Below are positions 1 through 5,230 of a stretch of 6,119 nt of DNA, one piece after another. The translations under genes and the position numbers were made by a program. Origin of the DNA: 2-12-FULL-60-25 sp964638165 (GTDB lineage: Bacteria > Patescibacteriota > Patescibacteriia > 2-12-FULL-60-25); NCBI GenBank assembly GCA_964638165.1, contig CAZWYJ010000068.1, positions 1-6,119 of the forward strand, given 5' to 3'. Position 1 is the stretch's first letter; every line of letters starts with the position of its first letter. The notes under the pieces are model-generated. The model made no database searches and was not told the DNA's origin. It was given only the letters and a program-made list of their open reading frames with translations.

Positions 1-73
1 TATGGCACATCTTGAAGATGTATTATTCATACTAAGTCTGCTAGTCTAGAGCCTAACATATACTGCTCTTGTT

Positions 74-544
74 TTGGGCATAATATTTACTTTTACCCAA
101 ACTTTTATTAAAACTGCCAGACAAAATAATCTATATGCAAACACCGTACAAGAGCAGTTAGGGTGGGCGCTATTAGATTCGTCAATAACTTCTGATACCG
201 TGCGGGCTTTTCAGGACTCAAAAATTTCTGGATCAGAAAGAGACCTCAGTAAATTTAGCGACGGCTATGATTATAAATCTCATCTCTTATTTACAGACAT
301 CCAAAATCTGGCTTCGCAGGCAGGAAATCAAGCACAAGCAAATAATATTAGAAAAGTGGGTGATATTCTTGAACAAAATATAGAAAATTATCGCTCAGCC
401 AGATTAGAAATTTTTAGTCCTTCTTCAGCAGTTATTGACGGCTTGTTGTATGTACTAGTGCTAATTATTCCGCTTTTTATTTTTTTCCGAGCAGTAGTTT
501 ACAGAATTGTGCTATACATTGTCTTTGGTAAAACAAAAAGTTAA
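74..544 (+). CDS. Membrane protein of unknown function, 5' end uncertain or disrupted
   Basis: I do not recognise this protein. As read from the TTG at 74 it has 156 residues. The N-terminus is hydrophobic, residues 20-120 are hydrophilic and rich in Gln, Asn, Ser and Asp, and about residues 122-150 form a strong membrane segment (GLLYVLVLIIPLFIFF) followed by a basic tail. This suggests two membrane anchors flanking one soluble domain. The reading frame continues upstream: codons from the ATG at 2-4 also encode hydrophobic sequence (LFILSLLV), but a TAG at 47-49 interrupts it. Joined across the stop, the two parts would make one continuous first helix, whereas a start at 74 cuts that helix short and has no visible ribosome-binding site. 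It may therefore be a pseudogene, carry a sequence error, or begin at an unusual start. It is much richer in A+T than the genes from rpsO onward. It ends with TAA at 542-544. Confidence 0.5.
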   Translation: MGIIFTFTQTFIKTARQNNLYANTVQEQLGWALLDSSITSDTVRAFQDSKISGSERDLSKFSDGYDYKSHLLFTDIQNLASQAGNQAQANNIRKVGDILEQNIENYRSARLEIFSPSSAVIDGLLYVLVLIIPLFIFFRAVVYRIVLYIVFGKTKS

Positions 545-888
545 AAATGACATCATATAACAGATGAATACTCCTCGGGGAAAAATGAATTCGTCGCTGC
601 CGTTCTTCAAAAATCCGGCTTCTCTCCGAGATGAAGCGGGTAATTATCGCTCGCGAACCGACTGTTAATGGCTTGACGCAAACATCTTGACCTCCCGCCC
701 AAATACTGATACCTTCACGGCTATCCCGTAAAGAATACAAAGCAACATTCTACGGGACTCATTCACCTACGTTGCATTCGGCCTCGGCTAAACGCAACGC
801 TTATCCGGAACCTGCCTGCTTTACTCGATTCCATCCCGTATAGAACGGGACACGTGGATCGAATACCGCAGACAGATTCCGACCAACT
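545..888 (+). other. Gene-free, hairpin-rich region upstream of rpsO (candidate long leader or ncRNA)
   Basis: No convincing protein gene is present in these 344 bases. They contain several hairpins: 615-640 (CC/GG plus GCTTC/GAAGC around one G-G mismatch), 724-757 (11 pairs with an AA bulge, loop 737-746), 770-799 (CGTTGC/GCAACG), 834-850 (TCCCGT/ACGGGA, 5-base loop) and 855-885 (TGG-A-TCG/CGACCA), which ends three bases before the rpsO start codon. TCCCGTA occurs at 724 and 834, and its complement at 751 and 845, so alternative pairings are possible. S15 is known to repress its own mRNA through leader structures in several bacteria, so a regulatory leader is plausible, but the length exceeds the usual. 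I could not match it to tmRNA, RNase P RNA, 6S or SRP RNA. No clear promoter is visible. Confidence 0.35.
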
Positions 889-1149
889 ATGTTGGACGCA
901 CAGAAGAAGAAGCGCATTATTGAGAAGTACAAGACGCATGAGACCGATACCGGTTCTCCGCAGGTCCAGATCGCCATTTTGACCGCGGAAATCAAGGATC
1001 TCACCGAGCACTTGAAAACGCATAAGAAGGACTTCAGCTCCCGCCGTGGCTTGATCAAAAAGGTCAGCGAGCGTCGCAAGCTCATGAAGTACCTCAAGCG
1101 CGAAGATGCTAAGGCTTACGACGACTTGATGGCGAATCTCAAGGTCTAG
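889..1149 (+). CDS. rpsO: 30S ribosomal protein S15
   Basis: This is ribosomal protein S15, a primary binder of 16S rRNA at the central-domain three-way junction that helps assemble the 30S platform and contacts 23S rRNA in an intersubunit bridge. The 86-residue product is close to the usual 88-89. It contains the family signature: HETDTGSPQVQIAILT at residues 17-32, the helix with LTEHLKTHKKDFSSRRGL, and the C-terminal KYLKREDAKAYDDL. His, Asp and Ser residues of the rRNA-contacting loop (HxxDTGS and HxxDxxSRR) are all present. The ATG at 889 gives the standard N-terminus (LDAQKKKRIIEKY). There is no Shine-Dalgarno sequence in the preceding 20 bases, and a hairpin ends at 885. The gene is closed by a strong terminator directly after the stop codon, so it is probably transcribed separately from the NYN gene and pnp. 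Confidence 0.98.
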   Translation: MLDAQKKKRIIEKYKTHETDTGSPQVQIAILTAEIKDLTEHLKTHKKDFSSRRGLIKKVSERRKLMKYLKREDAKAYDDLMANLKV

Positions 1150-1187
1150 ATCAAAACCCCCGTAATTACCACGGGGGTTTTGATTTC
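1150..1187 (+). terminator. Intrinsic terminator of rpsO
   Basis: A perfect 14-base-pair stem (ATCAAAACCCCCGT at 1150-1163 with ACGGGGGTTTTGAT at 1171-1184) encloses a 7-base loop and begins on the base after the rpsO stop codon. The 3' arm contains TTTT and is followed by TTTCTGTG. This should end rpsO transcription efficiently. Confidence 0.92.
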
Positions 1188-1202
1188 TGTGCATTTTTAT
1201 AA

Positions 1203-1297
1203 AAGGGATTAGGGGGTTAGGCCTATAAGCCATTAAGGATATTGAACAAAAAATTTTCTCCCCCTAAATCCGTAAAGGCCTAACCCCTTATTTCCTT
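1203..1297. repeat. REP-like imperfect inverted repeat
   Basis: The arms 1203-1224 and 1276-1297 are inverted copies matching at 19 of 22 positions, with a perfect 12-base core (GGGGTTAGGCCT / AGGCCTAACCCC). A second complement (CCCCCTAAATCC, 1260-1271) can pair instead with GGATTAGGGGG inside the left arm with one bulged base, so two folds compete. The 51-base centre is AT-rich with AAAAAATTTT. It lies between a terminator and a promoter and contains no gene. It could be a REP/MITE-type repeat or a transcription boundary structure; the window holds no second full copy. Confidence 0.6.
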
Positions 1298-1327
1298 ACA
1301 CGTACACAGACCTGATTCCCAGCCTCG

Positions 1328-1345
1328 TCAATACCATTTGACAAA
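1328..1345 (+). repeat. Intergenic direct-repeat box, copy 1
   Basis: TCAATACCATTTGACAAA recurs at 5195-5212 with one mismatch (T to C). In this copy it carries the -35 hexamer of the NYN gene promoter. In both copies it follows a hairpin of the GGGATT(T)AGGG type. Confidence 0.6.
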
Positions 1346-1366
1346 TGAAAGAAGATCGTCTATACT
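1338..1366 (+). promoter_or_regulatory. Sigma-70-type promoter of the NYN gene
   Basis: The -35 is a perfect TTGACA (1338-1343), the spacer is 17 bases, and the -10 is TATACT (1361-1366). Transcription would start near 1373, giving a leader of about 75 bases before the NYN gene. The -35 lies inside the palindrome CATTTG-A-CAAATG (1335-1347), which could be a repressor site or chance. Confidence 0.85.
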
Positions 1367-1379
1367 GCATACATACAAA

Positions 1380-1437
1380 GAAGTGAAACGTTTTTTGATG
1401 CATCGCATCATTTTGAATGCTTAACCCGTTTCACTTC
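1380..1437 (+). promoter_or_regulatory. Folded 5' leader of the NYN gene
   Basis: A perfect 11-base inverted repeat (GAAGTGAAACG at 1380-1390, CGTTTCACTTC at 1427-1437) closes a 36-base interior that holds a second hairpin (TGATGC at 1396-1401, GCATCA at 1405-1410). The element starts just after the predicted transcription start and ends 10 bases before the start codon. There is no U-tract, so it is not a terminator. It could control translation or mRNA stability. Confidence 0.6.
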
Positions 1438-1447
1438 CAACAACTTT

Positions 1448-2113
1448 ATGATGAAACGCCCAGAACAGCGCGTCGTTGTATTAATCGACACGCAGAATAT
1501 GTATCACTCCGCGAAGCACTTGTACGGAGCACATTTGAATTTTGCCAAGCTCGTTGAAACGATCGTGAGCAATCGTTGCCTCATCCGCGCCACTGCATAT
1601 ACCGCCACATCAAAGACCGGTGAAGAAAAAGGGTTTTTAGGCGCCCTTGCGGCAAACGGCATTGATGTTAAATCCAAAGACGTCATTGAATTCGCCAGTG
1701 GCGAGCGCAAAGCGGACTGGGATGTCGGCATTGCCGTTGACGCGATCAAATTCAGCGACCGTGCGGATGTCGTGATTCTCGTTTCCGGCGACGGCGACTT
1801 CGTTCCGCTCGTCGAATATCTCAAGAACAAAGGAATCATCGTGGAAGTCGCCGCATTCACGGAGTCAACCTCCAAACTTCTCAGAGAATCCGTTGATGAT
1901 TACTTTGATATCTCCGAGCACGCTGACGAGTTACTCATGACCGGAGGAAATCGCCGAGCTTCGAGCCAGCAGATTGCGCCAATCGAAATCCCGGAAGACA
2001 CCTTGCGCGATGCGCCGGACGACTTCACCCTCGATGACGTCCCTGCACCGAAACGCGGACAGCATAAGCCGACCGCCGGTGGTGCGCGCCGATCCGTTCG
2101 AATTACGAGCTAG
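1448..2113 (+). CDS. NYN domain (LabA/DUF88-like) putative RNase
   Basis: The protein belongs to the NYN family, whose PIN-like fold uses clustered acidic residues to hold metal and in several members cleaves RNA. The 221-residue product shows the family pattern: strand VVVLIDTQNMY (residues 9-19, with Asp14 and Asn17), KADWDVGIAVDAI (88-100, with Asp92 and Asp98) and VVILVSGDGDFVPLV (108-122, with Asp115 and Asp117), then strand IIVEVAAF. The domain ends near residue 160. The last 60 residues are a low-complexity tail that becomes basic (Arg/Lys) and could bind nucleic acid. No signal peptide or membrane segment is seen, so it should be cytoplasmic. The start could be 1448 or the adjacent ATG at 1451; neither has a Shine-Dalgarno sequence. 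It has its own strong promoter and a folded leader, and no terminator follows its stop codon. Substrate and physiological role are unknown. Confidence 0.9.
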   Translation: MMKRPEQRVVVLIDTQNMYHSAKHLYGAHLNFAKLVETIVSNRCLIRATAYTATSKTGEEKGFLGALAANGIDVKSKDVIEFASGERKADWDVGIAVDAIKFSDRADVVILVSGDGDFVPLVEYLKNKGIIVEVAAFTESTSKLLRESVDDYFDISEHADELLMTGGNRRASSQQIAPIEIPEDTLRDAPDDFTLDDVPAPKRGQHKPTAGGARRSVRITS

Positions 2114-2157
2114 GCCGGGTCAATAAAGGCAAGAGCACGAAGAAGGACGAATCGGAT

Positions 2158-2194
2158 TTGACGCCGAGACGATCATGCGTTACTCTGGAGTAAC
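2158..2194 (+). promoter_or_regulatory. Toxin-antitoxin promoter and palindromic operator candidate
   Basis: TTGACG (2158-2163), a 17-base spacer and TACTCT (2181-2186) form a weak promoter. A palindrome with perfect 7-base arms, GTTACTC-TG-GAGTAAC (2179-2194), covers the -10 and the ribosome-binding site GGAG (2187-2190), which lies 9 bases before the antitoxin ATG. Ribbon-helix-helix antitoxins commonly repress their own operon by binding such sites. As RNA the palindrome could also form a hairpin hiding GGAG, but its 2-base centre is tight. Confidence 0.6.
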
Positions 2195-2199
2195 ACGCT

Positions 2200-2421
2200 A
2201 TGCCGACATCAAAAACGCGCATCAATCTGACCGTTTCATCAGAAATGGAGCGCCAGCTTAAGGGGCTCGCGAAGTCAAAATCGCTTCCCGTAACAACCGT
2301 CGCATTTGACCTGCTTCAGCAGGCATTGGAAATCGAAGAGGATGACACTCTCCTTCGTATTGCGACAGAACGAGAAACGCAAAGAGGAACGTTCGTTTCT
2401 CACGCCAAGGCATGGGGGTAA
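2200..2421 (+). CDS. Ribbon-helix-helix antitoxin (RelB-like)
   Basis: This 73-residue protein looks like the antitoxin of a type II toxin-antitoxin pair: the N-terminal half binds operator DNA as a dimer and the C-terminal half wraps and blocks the toxin. Residues 6-12 (TRINLTV) form the expected DNA-contacting strand. They are followed by two helices, EMERQLKGLAKSKS and TTVAFDLLQQALEIEE, the second starting at about residue 32. The acidic middle and the ending FVSHAKAW resemble RHH antitoxins paired with RelE-type toxins. It has the clearest Shine-Dalgarno sequence in the window (GGAG, 9-base spacing) and overlaps the toxin gene by 10 bases, consistent with translational coupling. A palindrome just upstream is a likely autoregulatory site. 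The family call is by pattern; no exact subfamily is claimed. Confidence 0.85.
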   Translation: MPTSKTRINLTVSSEMERQLKGLAKSKSLPVTTVAFDLLQQALEIEEDDTLLRIATERETQRGTFVSHAKAWG

Positions 2422-2696
2422 TCTACGATATCCGGTACCACCCAAAAGTGGCCCATGACGACATCCCCGCATTGAGTGGGGAATGCCGGGTTCGCGTAAA
2501 AGCATCCATCGAACACAAACTAACATCCGCGCCAGAGCTGTTCGGGATACCACTTCGCCGTTCACTCAAAGGGCATCGTAAGCTCCGTGTTGGCGATTAT
2601 CGAGTCGTTTTTCGGATCGAGGGAAAGATCGTGTACATTGTCGCAATCCTCCATCGTTCTATCGTCTATCAGACCATCTCTCAGCGAAGATCATAA
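2412..2696 (+). CDS. RelE/ParE-superfamily toxin (putative mRNA interferase)
   Basis: This 94-residue basic protein has the compact fold pattern of RelE-type toxins, which enter the ribosomal A site and cut mRNA. Evidence is the N-terminal strand IYDIRYHPKV (4-13), a helical region (residues 14-35), the hallmark LKGHRKLRVGDYRVVFRIE (52-70), the strand KIVYIVAIL (72-80) and the ending HRSIVY (81-86). Arg64 in GDYR, Arg82 and Tyr86 fall where RelE-type enzymes have functional Arg and Tyr residues, so it appears intact. The ATG lies inside the end of the antitoxin gene, and the overlap with the upstream antitoxin is the standard order. ParE-type gyrase toxins share this fold, but the LxGxxKLRVGDYR motif with a late Tyr favours RelE. 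The pair sits between the NYN gene and pnp and may be an acquired module. Confidence 0.87.
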   Translation: MGVIYDIRYHPKVAHDDIPALSGECRVRVKASIEHKLTSAPELFGIPLRRSLKGHRKLRVGDYRVVFRIEGKIVYIVAILHRSIVYQTISQRRS

Positions 2697-2712
2697 GACG
2701 TCTGGAGCTGAG

Positions 2713-2745
2713 TTTTGGCGTTTGGTTTCATATCAAACGCCAAAA
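2713..2745. other. Strong perfect hairpin between the toxin gene and pnp
   Basis: TTTTGGCGTTTG (2713-2724) and CAAACGCCAAAA (2734-2745) pair perfectly over 12 bases around a 9-base loop. No T-run follows on either strand, so it is not a standard intrinsic terminator. It starts 16 bases after the toxin stop codon. It could protect the 3' end of the toxin mRNA, weakly terminate, or serve as a processing site if transcripts run on into pnp. Confidence 0.6.
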
Positions 2746-2764
2746 TCCGACCGCTTCGTGACCC

Positions 2765-2793
2765 TTTTCAATTTTCGCATTATCAATTAGGAT
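2765..2793 (+). promoter_or_regulatory. Possible pnp promoter
   Basis: TTTTCA (2765-2770), a 17-base spacer and TAGGAT (2788-2793) match consensus at 4 of 6 positions in each box, in an AT-rich stretch. The predicted transcript would begin near 2800 and include the leader hairpin before pnp. This is a weak call; AT-rich DNA gives such matches by chance. Confidence 0.3.
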
Positions 2794-2825
2794 AGACATA
2801 TTCATTCTTCATTAATAAATTTCAG

Positions 2826-2887
2826 TTCTCCGCCAGACACTGATCTGCCCAAAAGCGGATTGAGTCTGCCGGAGAGCAATTCTCTCC
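2826..2887 (+). promoter_or_regulatory. pnp leader hairpin with an alternative fold over the ribosome-binding region
   Basis: A long hairpin (2827-2838 with 2864-2875) pairs TCTCCG and CAGAC with GTCTG and CGGAGA around one C-C mismatch; an inner stem (2843-2848 with 2855-2860) caps it. The 3' arm includes GGAGAG (2871-2876), which can instead pair perfectly with CTCTCC (2882-2887) next to the start codon. The two folds exclude each other. E. coli pnp is autoregulated through RNase III cleavage of a leader stem followed by PNPase action; a comparable mechanism is inferred here, not shown. Confidence 0.6.
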
Positions 2888-2890
2888 ATT

Positions 2891-5134
2891 ATGGAAGCTC
2901 AAAAAGAGTACTCCATTGAACTTGCCGGCCGAACGCTCACGATCGGAACCGGCCTCCTCGCCCAACAGGCAAATGCCTCCTGCACCGTCCGCTACGGCGA
3001 TACGATGGTGATTTGCGCCGCCACCATGGGCGGTGAACGTCCGGGCATTGATTTCCTCCCGCTCCAGGTGGAGTACGAGGAGCGCATGTACGCTTCGGGT
3101 CGCATCAAGGGCTCACGATTCATCAAGCGAGAAGGTCGCCCGACAGATGAAGCCGTCCTCTCGGGGCGTCTCATCGACCGCGCCCTTCGCCCACTCTTCG
3201 ATGAGAGCATCCGACGCGAAATCCAAATCGTCTCAACGGTTTTGAGTCACGACCAGGAGAACGACGCGGACATCCCCGGGCTCATCGGCGCGAGTTGCGC
3301 GCTCATGATGAGCGATATTCCGTGGAGTGGTCCGATCGCCGCCGTGCGCATCGGGCGCAAGGACGGCAAGCTCATCGTGATGCCGACCTACGCGGAAGTC
3401 GAAGAAGGAGATCTTGATCTCGTGGTCGCCGGCACGCGCGACAAAACGCTCATGGTGGAAGCGGGCGCGAGCGAGATTTCGGAAGACGTGATGCTCGAAG
3501 CCATGAAGCTCGCACATGCGAATCTGGATCCGATCATCGAACTCATCAAAAACGTTGCCAAGGACTACCCGGTTGAAAAATGGAATCCGGAAGCGGGACT
3601 CTCCGACGAAGATAAAGCGGAGCGGACGCGCATCGCGAATCTCAAACGACGTGCGGAAGACATCGTGCGCGAACTTGCTCCATCCGCGATGTGGTCACAG
3701 CTCCTCATCACGAAAGCGGATCGAAAAAACGCGCAGACGAAAATCAAGGAACAGCTCCTCGCCAAGCTCGAACAAGAAGGCGCGAACTCCGATGACCGCA
3801 AGAAGGCCGGAGAGTGGATCAAGGAGCTCGTGAATAATGAGGTGACCCGCGCGATTCTGGAAGAAGGGAAGCGCGTGGATGGACGGGCGATCACGCAAAT
3901 CCGACCGCTCTCCTCCATGATCAATCTCCTGCCACGCACGCACGGGAGCGGGCTGTTCAATCGCGGAGAGACACAGGTACTTTCGACCGTCACGCTCGGC
4001 GCGCCGAGCATGGAGCAGACGATTGACACCATGGAGTACCAGACGAAGCGTCGCTACTTCCACCACTACAATTTCCCGGGATACTCCGTTGGCGAAGCCA
4101 AACCGAACCGCGGACCCGGCCGACGTGAAATCGGGCACGGCGCCCTCGCGGAACGCGCGCTCCTTTCCGTCCTTCCGAACAAAGAGACATTCCCGTACAC
4201 CATCCGCGTGGTTTCCGAAGTCCTGGGCTCGAACGGATCAAGCTCCATGGCGTCCACGTGCGGGTCAACGCTCGCGCTCATGGATGCAGGCGTCCCGATC
4301 ACCGCGCCTGTCGCCGGTATCGCCATGGGCATTGCGCTCAATGACGAGACACAGCAATTCCGCGTGATCACGGATATTCAGGATGTTGAGGACGGCAAGG
4401 GTGGGATGGATTTCAAGATTACCGGAACAAAGACTGGAATCACCGCCATCCAGATGGATACAAAGACTCTGGGACTCCCATGGGCTGCCGTGGAACAGAC
4501 GCTCGCACAAGCACGCGATGCGCGCACGGAAATCCTCCAAACGATCGAACGCGTGATCCCCGCTCCTCGTCCGGAACTAAGCAAGTGGGCACCGCGCATC
4601 GTGAGTTTCATGATCAATCCGGACAAGATCCGCGAAGTCATTGGTCCGGGCGGAAAGGTCATCAATGAGATCATTGCGGAAACGAAGGTGGAGATTGATA
4701 TCGAAGATAGCGGTCTCGTGATGGTCACGTCCGTGAACGCCGAGAATATGCAACGCGCCGTGGACTGGATCAAGCAAATCGTGCGTGAAGTCGAAGTCGG
4801 CGAAACCTTCACCGGCAAAGTCACGCGTATCATGGACTTCGGCGCCTTCGTCGAGATCCTTCCCAAGCAGGAAGGTCTCGTGCACATCTCCGAACTCTCC
4901 ACGGAACGCGTTCCGACCGTGGGCGACGTTGTCAAAGTCGGCGACACGGTGACGGTCAAAGTCATCGAGATTGACGCCATGGGTCGCGTTAATCTCTCCA
5001 TGAAGCGCGCGCGTCCGGATTACGTTGATAATGGCGAACCACTCCCATCGCGCGAACGGCGTGGCGGAGGCGGCCCGCACCGCGGAGGCGATAGGCATGG
5101 GGGAGGAGATCGCCGTCCCCCATTCCGCAGATAG
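2891..5134 (+). CDS. pnp: Polyribonucleotide nucleotidyltransferase (PNPase)
   Basis: PNPase degrades RNA 3' to 5' by phosphorolysis, releasing nucleoside diphosphates, and can run in reverse to add tails. It acts as a cytoplasmic trimer. The 747-residue product is full length, slightly longer than the usual 700-710 because of its tail. Domain order is complete: first RNase PH-like domain (about 9-145), helical linker (240-320), catalytic second RNase PH domain (325-555), KH (570-630, IGPGG at 584-588) and S1 (638-705, TGKVTRIMDFGAFVEI). Active-site features are intact: GRREIGHGALAERAL (410-424), the phosphate-binding SNGSSSMAS (447-455), and ITDIQDVEDGKGGMDFK (493-509) with Asp495, Asp501 and Asp507. 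The last 27 residues are a Gly/Arg/His-rich RGG-like tail that probably adds RNA contacts. The ATG at 2891 gives the standard N-terminus. No Shine-Dalgarno sequence lies at normal distance; GGAGAG is 14 bases upstream, inside the leader fold. Confidence 0.98.
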   Translation: MEAQKEYSIELAGRTLTIGTGLLAQQANASCTVRYGDTMVICAATMGGERPGIDFLPLQVEYEERMYASGRIKGSRFIKREGRPTDEAVLSGRLIDRALRPLFDESIRREIQIVSTVLSHDQENDADIPGLIGASCALMMSDIPWSGPIAAVRIGRKDGKLIVMPTYAEVEEGDLDLVVAGTRDKTLMVEAGASEISEDVMLEAMKLAHANLDPIIELIKNVAKDYPVEKWNPEAGLSDEDKAERTRIANLKRRAEDIVRELAPSAMWSQLLITKADRKNAQTKIKEQLLAKLEQEGANSDDRKKAGEWIKELVNNEVTRAILEEGKRVDGRAITQIRPLSSMINLLPRTHGSGLFNRGETQVLSTVTLGAPSMEQTIDTMEYQTKRRYFHHYNFPGYSVGEAKPNRGPGRREIGHGALAERALLSVLPNKETFPYTIRVVSEVLGSNGSSSMASTCGSTLALMDAGVPITAPVAGIAMGIALNDETQQFRVITDIQDVEDGKGGMDFKITGTKTGITAIQMDTKTLGLPWAAVEQTLAQARDARTEILQTIERVIPAPRPELSKWAPRIVSFMINPDKIREVIGPGGKVINEIIAETKVEIDIEDSGLVMVTSVNAENMQRAVDWIKQIVREVEVGETFTGKVTRIMDFGAFVEILPKQEGLVHISELSTERVPTVGDVVKVGDTVTVKVIEIDAMGRVNLSMKRARPDYVDNGEPLPSRERRGGGGPHRGGDRHGGGDRRPPFRR

Positions 5135-5158
5135 TACGGGCTTTAGCGCTTGGGATTT

Positions 5159-5195
5159 AGGGTTTGGTAAAAACAAATGTCAAAACCCAAACCCT
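5159..5195. other. Hairpin downstream of pnp
   Basis: AGGGTTTGG (5159-5167) pairs perfectly with CCAAACCCT (5187-5195) over 9 bases around a 19-base AT-rich loop. It lies 24 bases after the pnp stop codon and has no U-tract. Its flank GGGATTTAGGG resembles GGGATTAGGGGG in the inverted repeat at 1203, and it is followed directly by the repeated box at 5195. Confidence 0.5.
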
Positions 5196-5212
5196 CAATA
5201 CCATTCGACAAA
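5195..5212 (+). repeat. Intergenic direct-repeat box, copy 2
   Basis: TCAATACCATTCGACAAA matches 17 of 18 positions of the box at 1328-1345. Here the -35-like hexamer is TCGACA (5205-5210). At the same 17-base spacing the -10 position reads TACAAA (5228-5233), 4 of 6 matches to consensus, so it may be a weaker promoter for the gene starting at 5272. Confidence 0.5.
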
Positions 5213-5230
5213 ATACGACAAAGAAGATAC

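Noticed and set aside
687..715. Promoter TTGACC/TACCTT upstream of rpsO
   Set aside because: The -10 matches at only three positions and overlaps no clear transcript start; too weak to annotate.
477..740. Minus-strand frame of 87 codons (TTG start) overlapping the first gene and the rpsO upstream region
   Set aside because: It has no recognisable domain or ribosome-binding site, overlaps a plus-strand gene and crosses the hairpins; most likely chance.
810..885. tRNA-like pattern ending in GACCA before rpsO
   Set aside because: A GGATCGAATACC segment resembles a T-arm, but the loop has eight bases, no acceptor partner exists, and the would-be anticodon loop lacks T33.
545..888. tmRNA or RNase P RNA
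   Set aside because: Conserved segments of either RNA (for example the GAGGAAAGTCC box, or the tmRNA ends with a GGTTCRA T-arm) are absent on both strands.
763..1233. Minus-strand frames opposite rpsO
   Set aside because: They are antisense to a certain S15 gene, and their composition is that of a mirrored coding frame.
4378..5176. Two long minus-strand frames (about 200 codons each) opposite pnp
   Set aside because: They lie fully antisense to conserved PNPase domains; GC-rich codon bias makes long mirrored frames. No family match was seen.
5155..5183. Minus-strand promoter (TTGACA at 5178-5183) pointing into the pnp 3' end
   Set aside because: The -10 at 17-base spacing is CTAAAT, only half matching, and no minus-strand gene follows.
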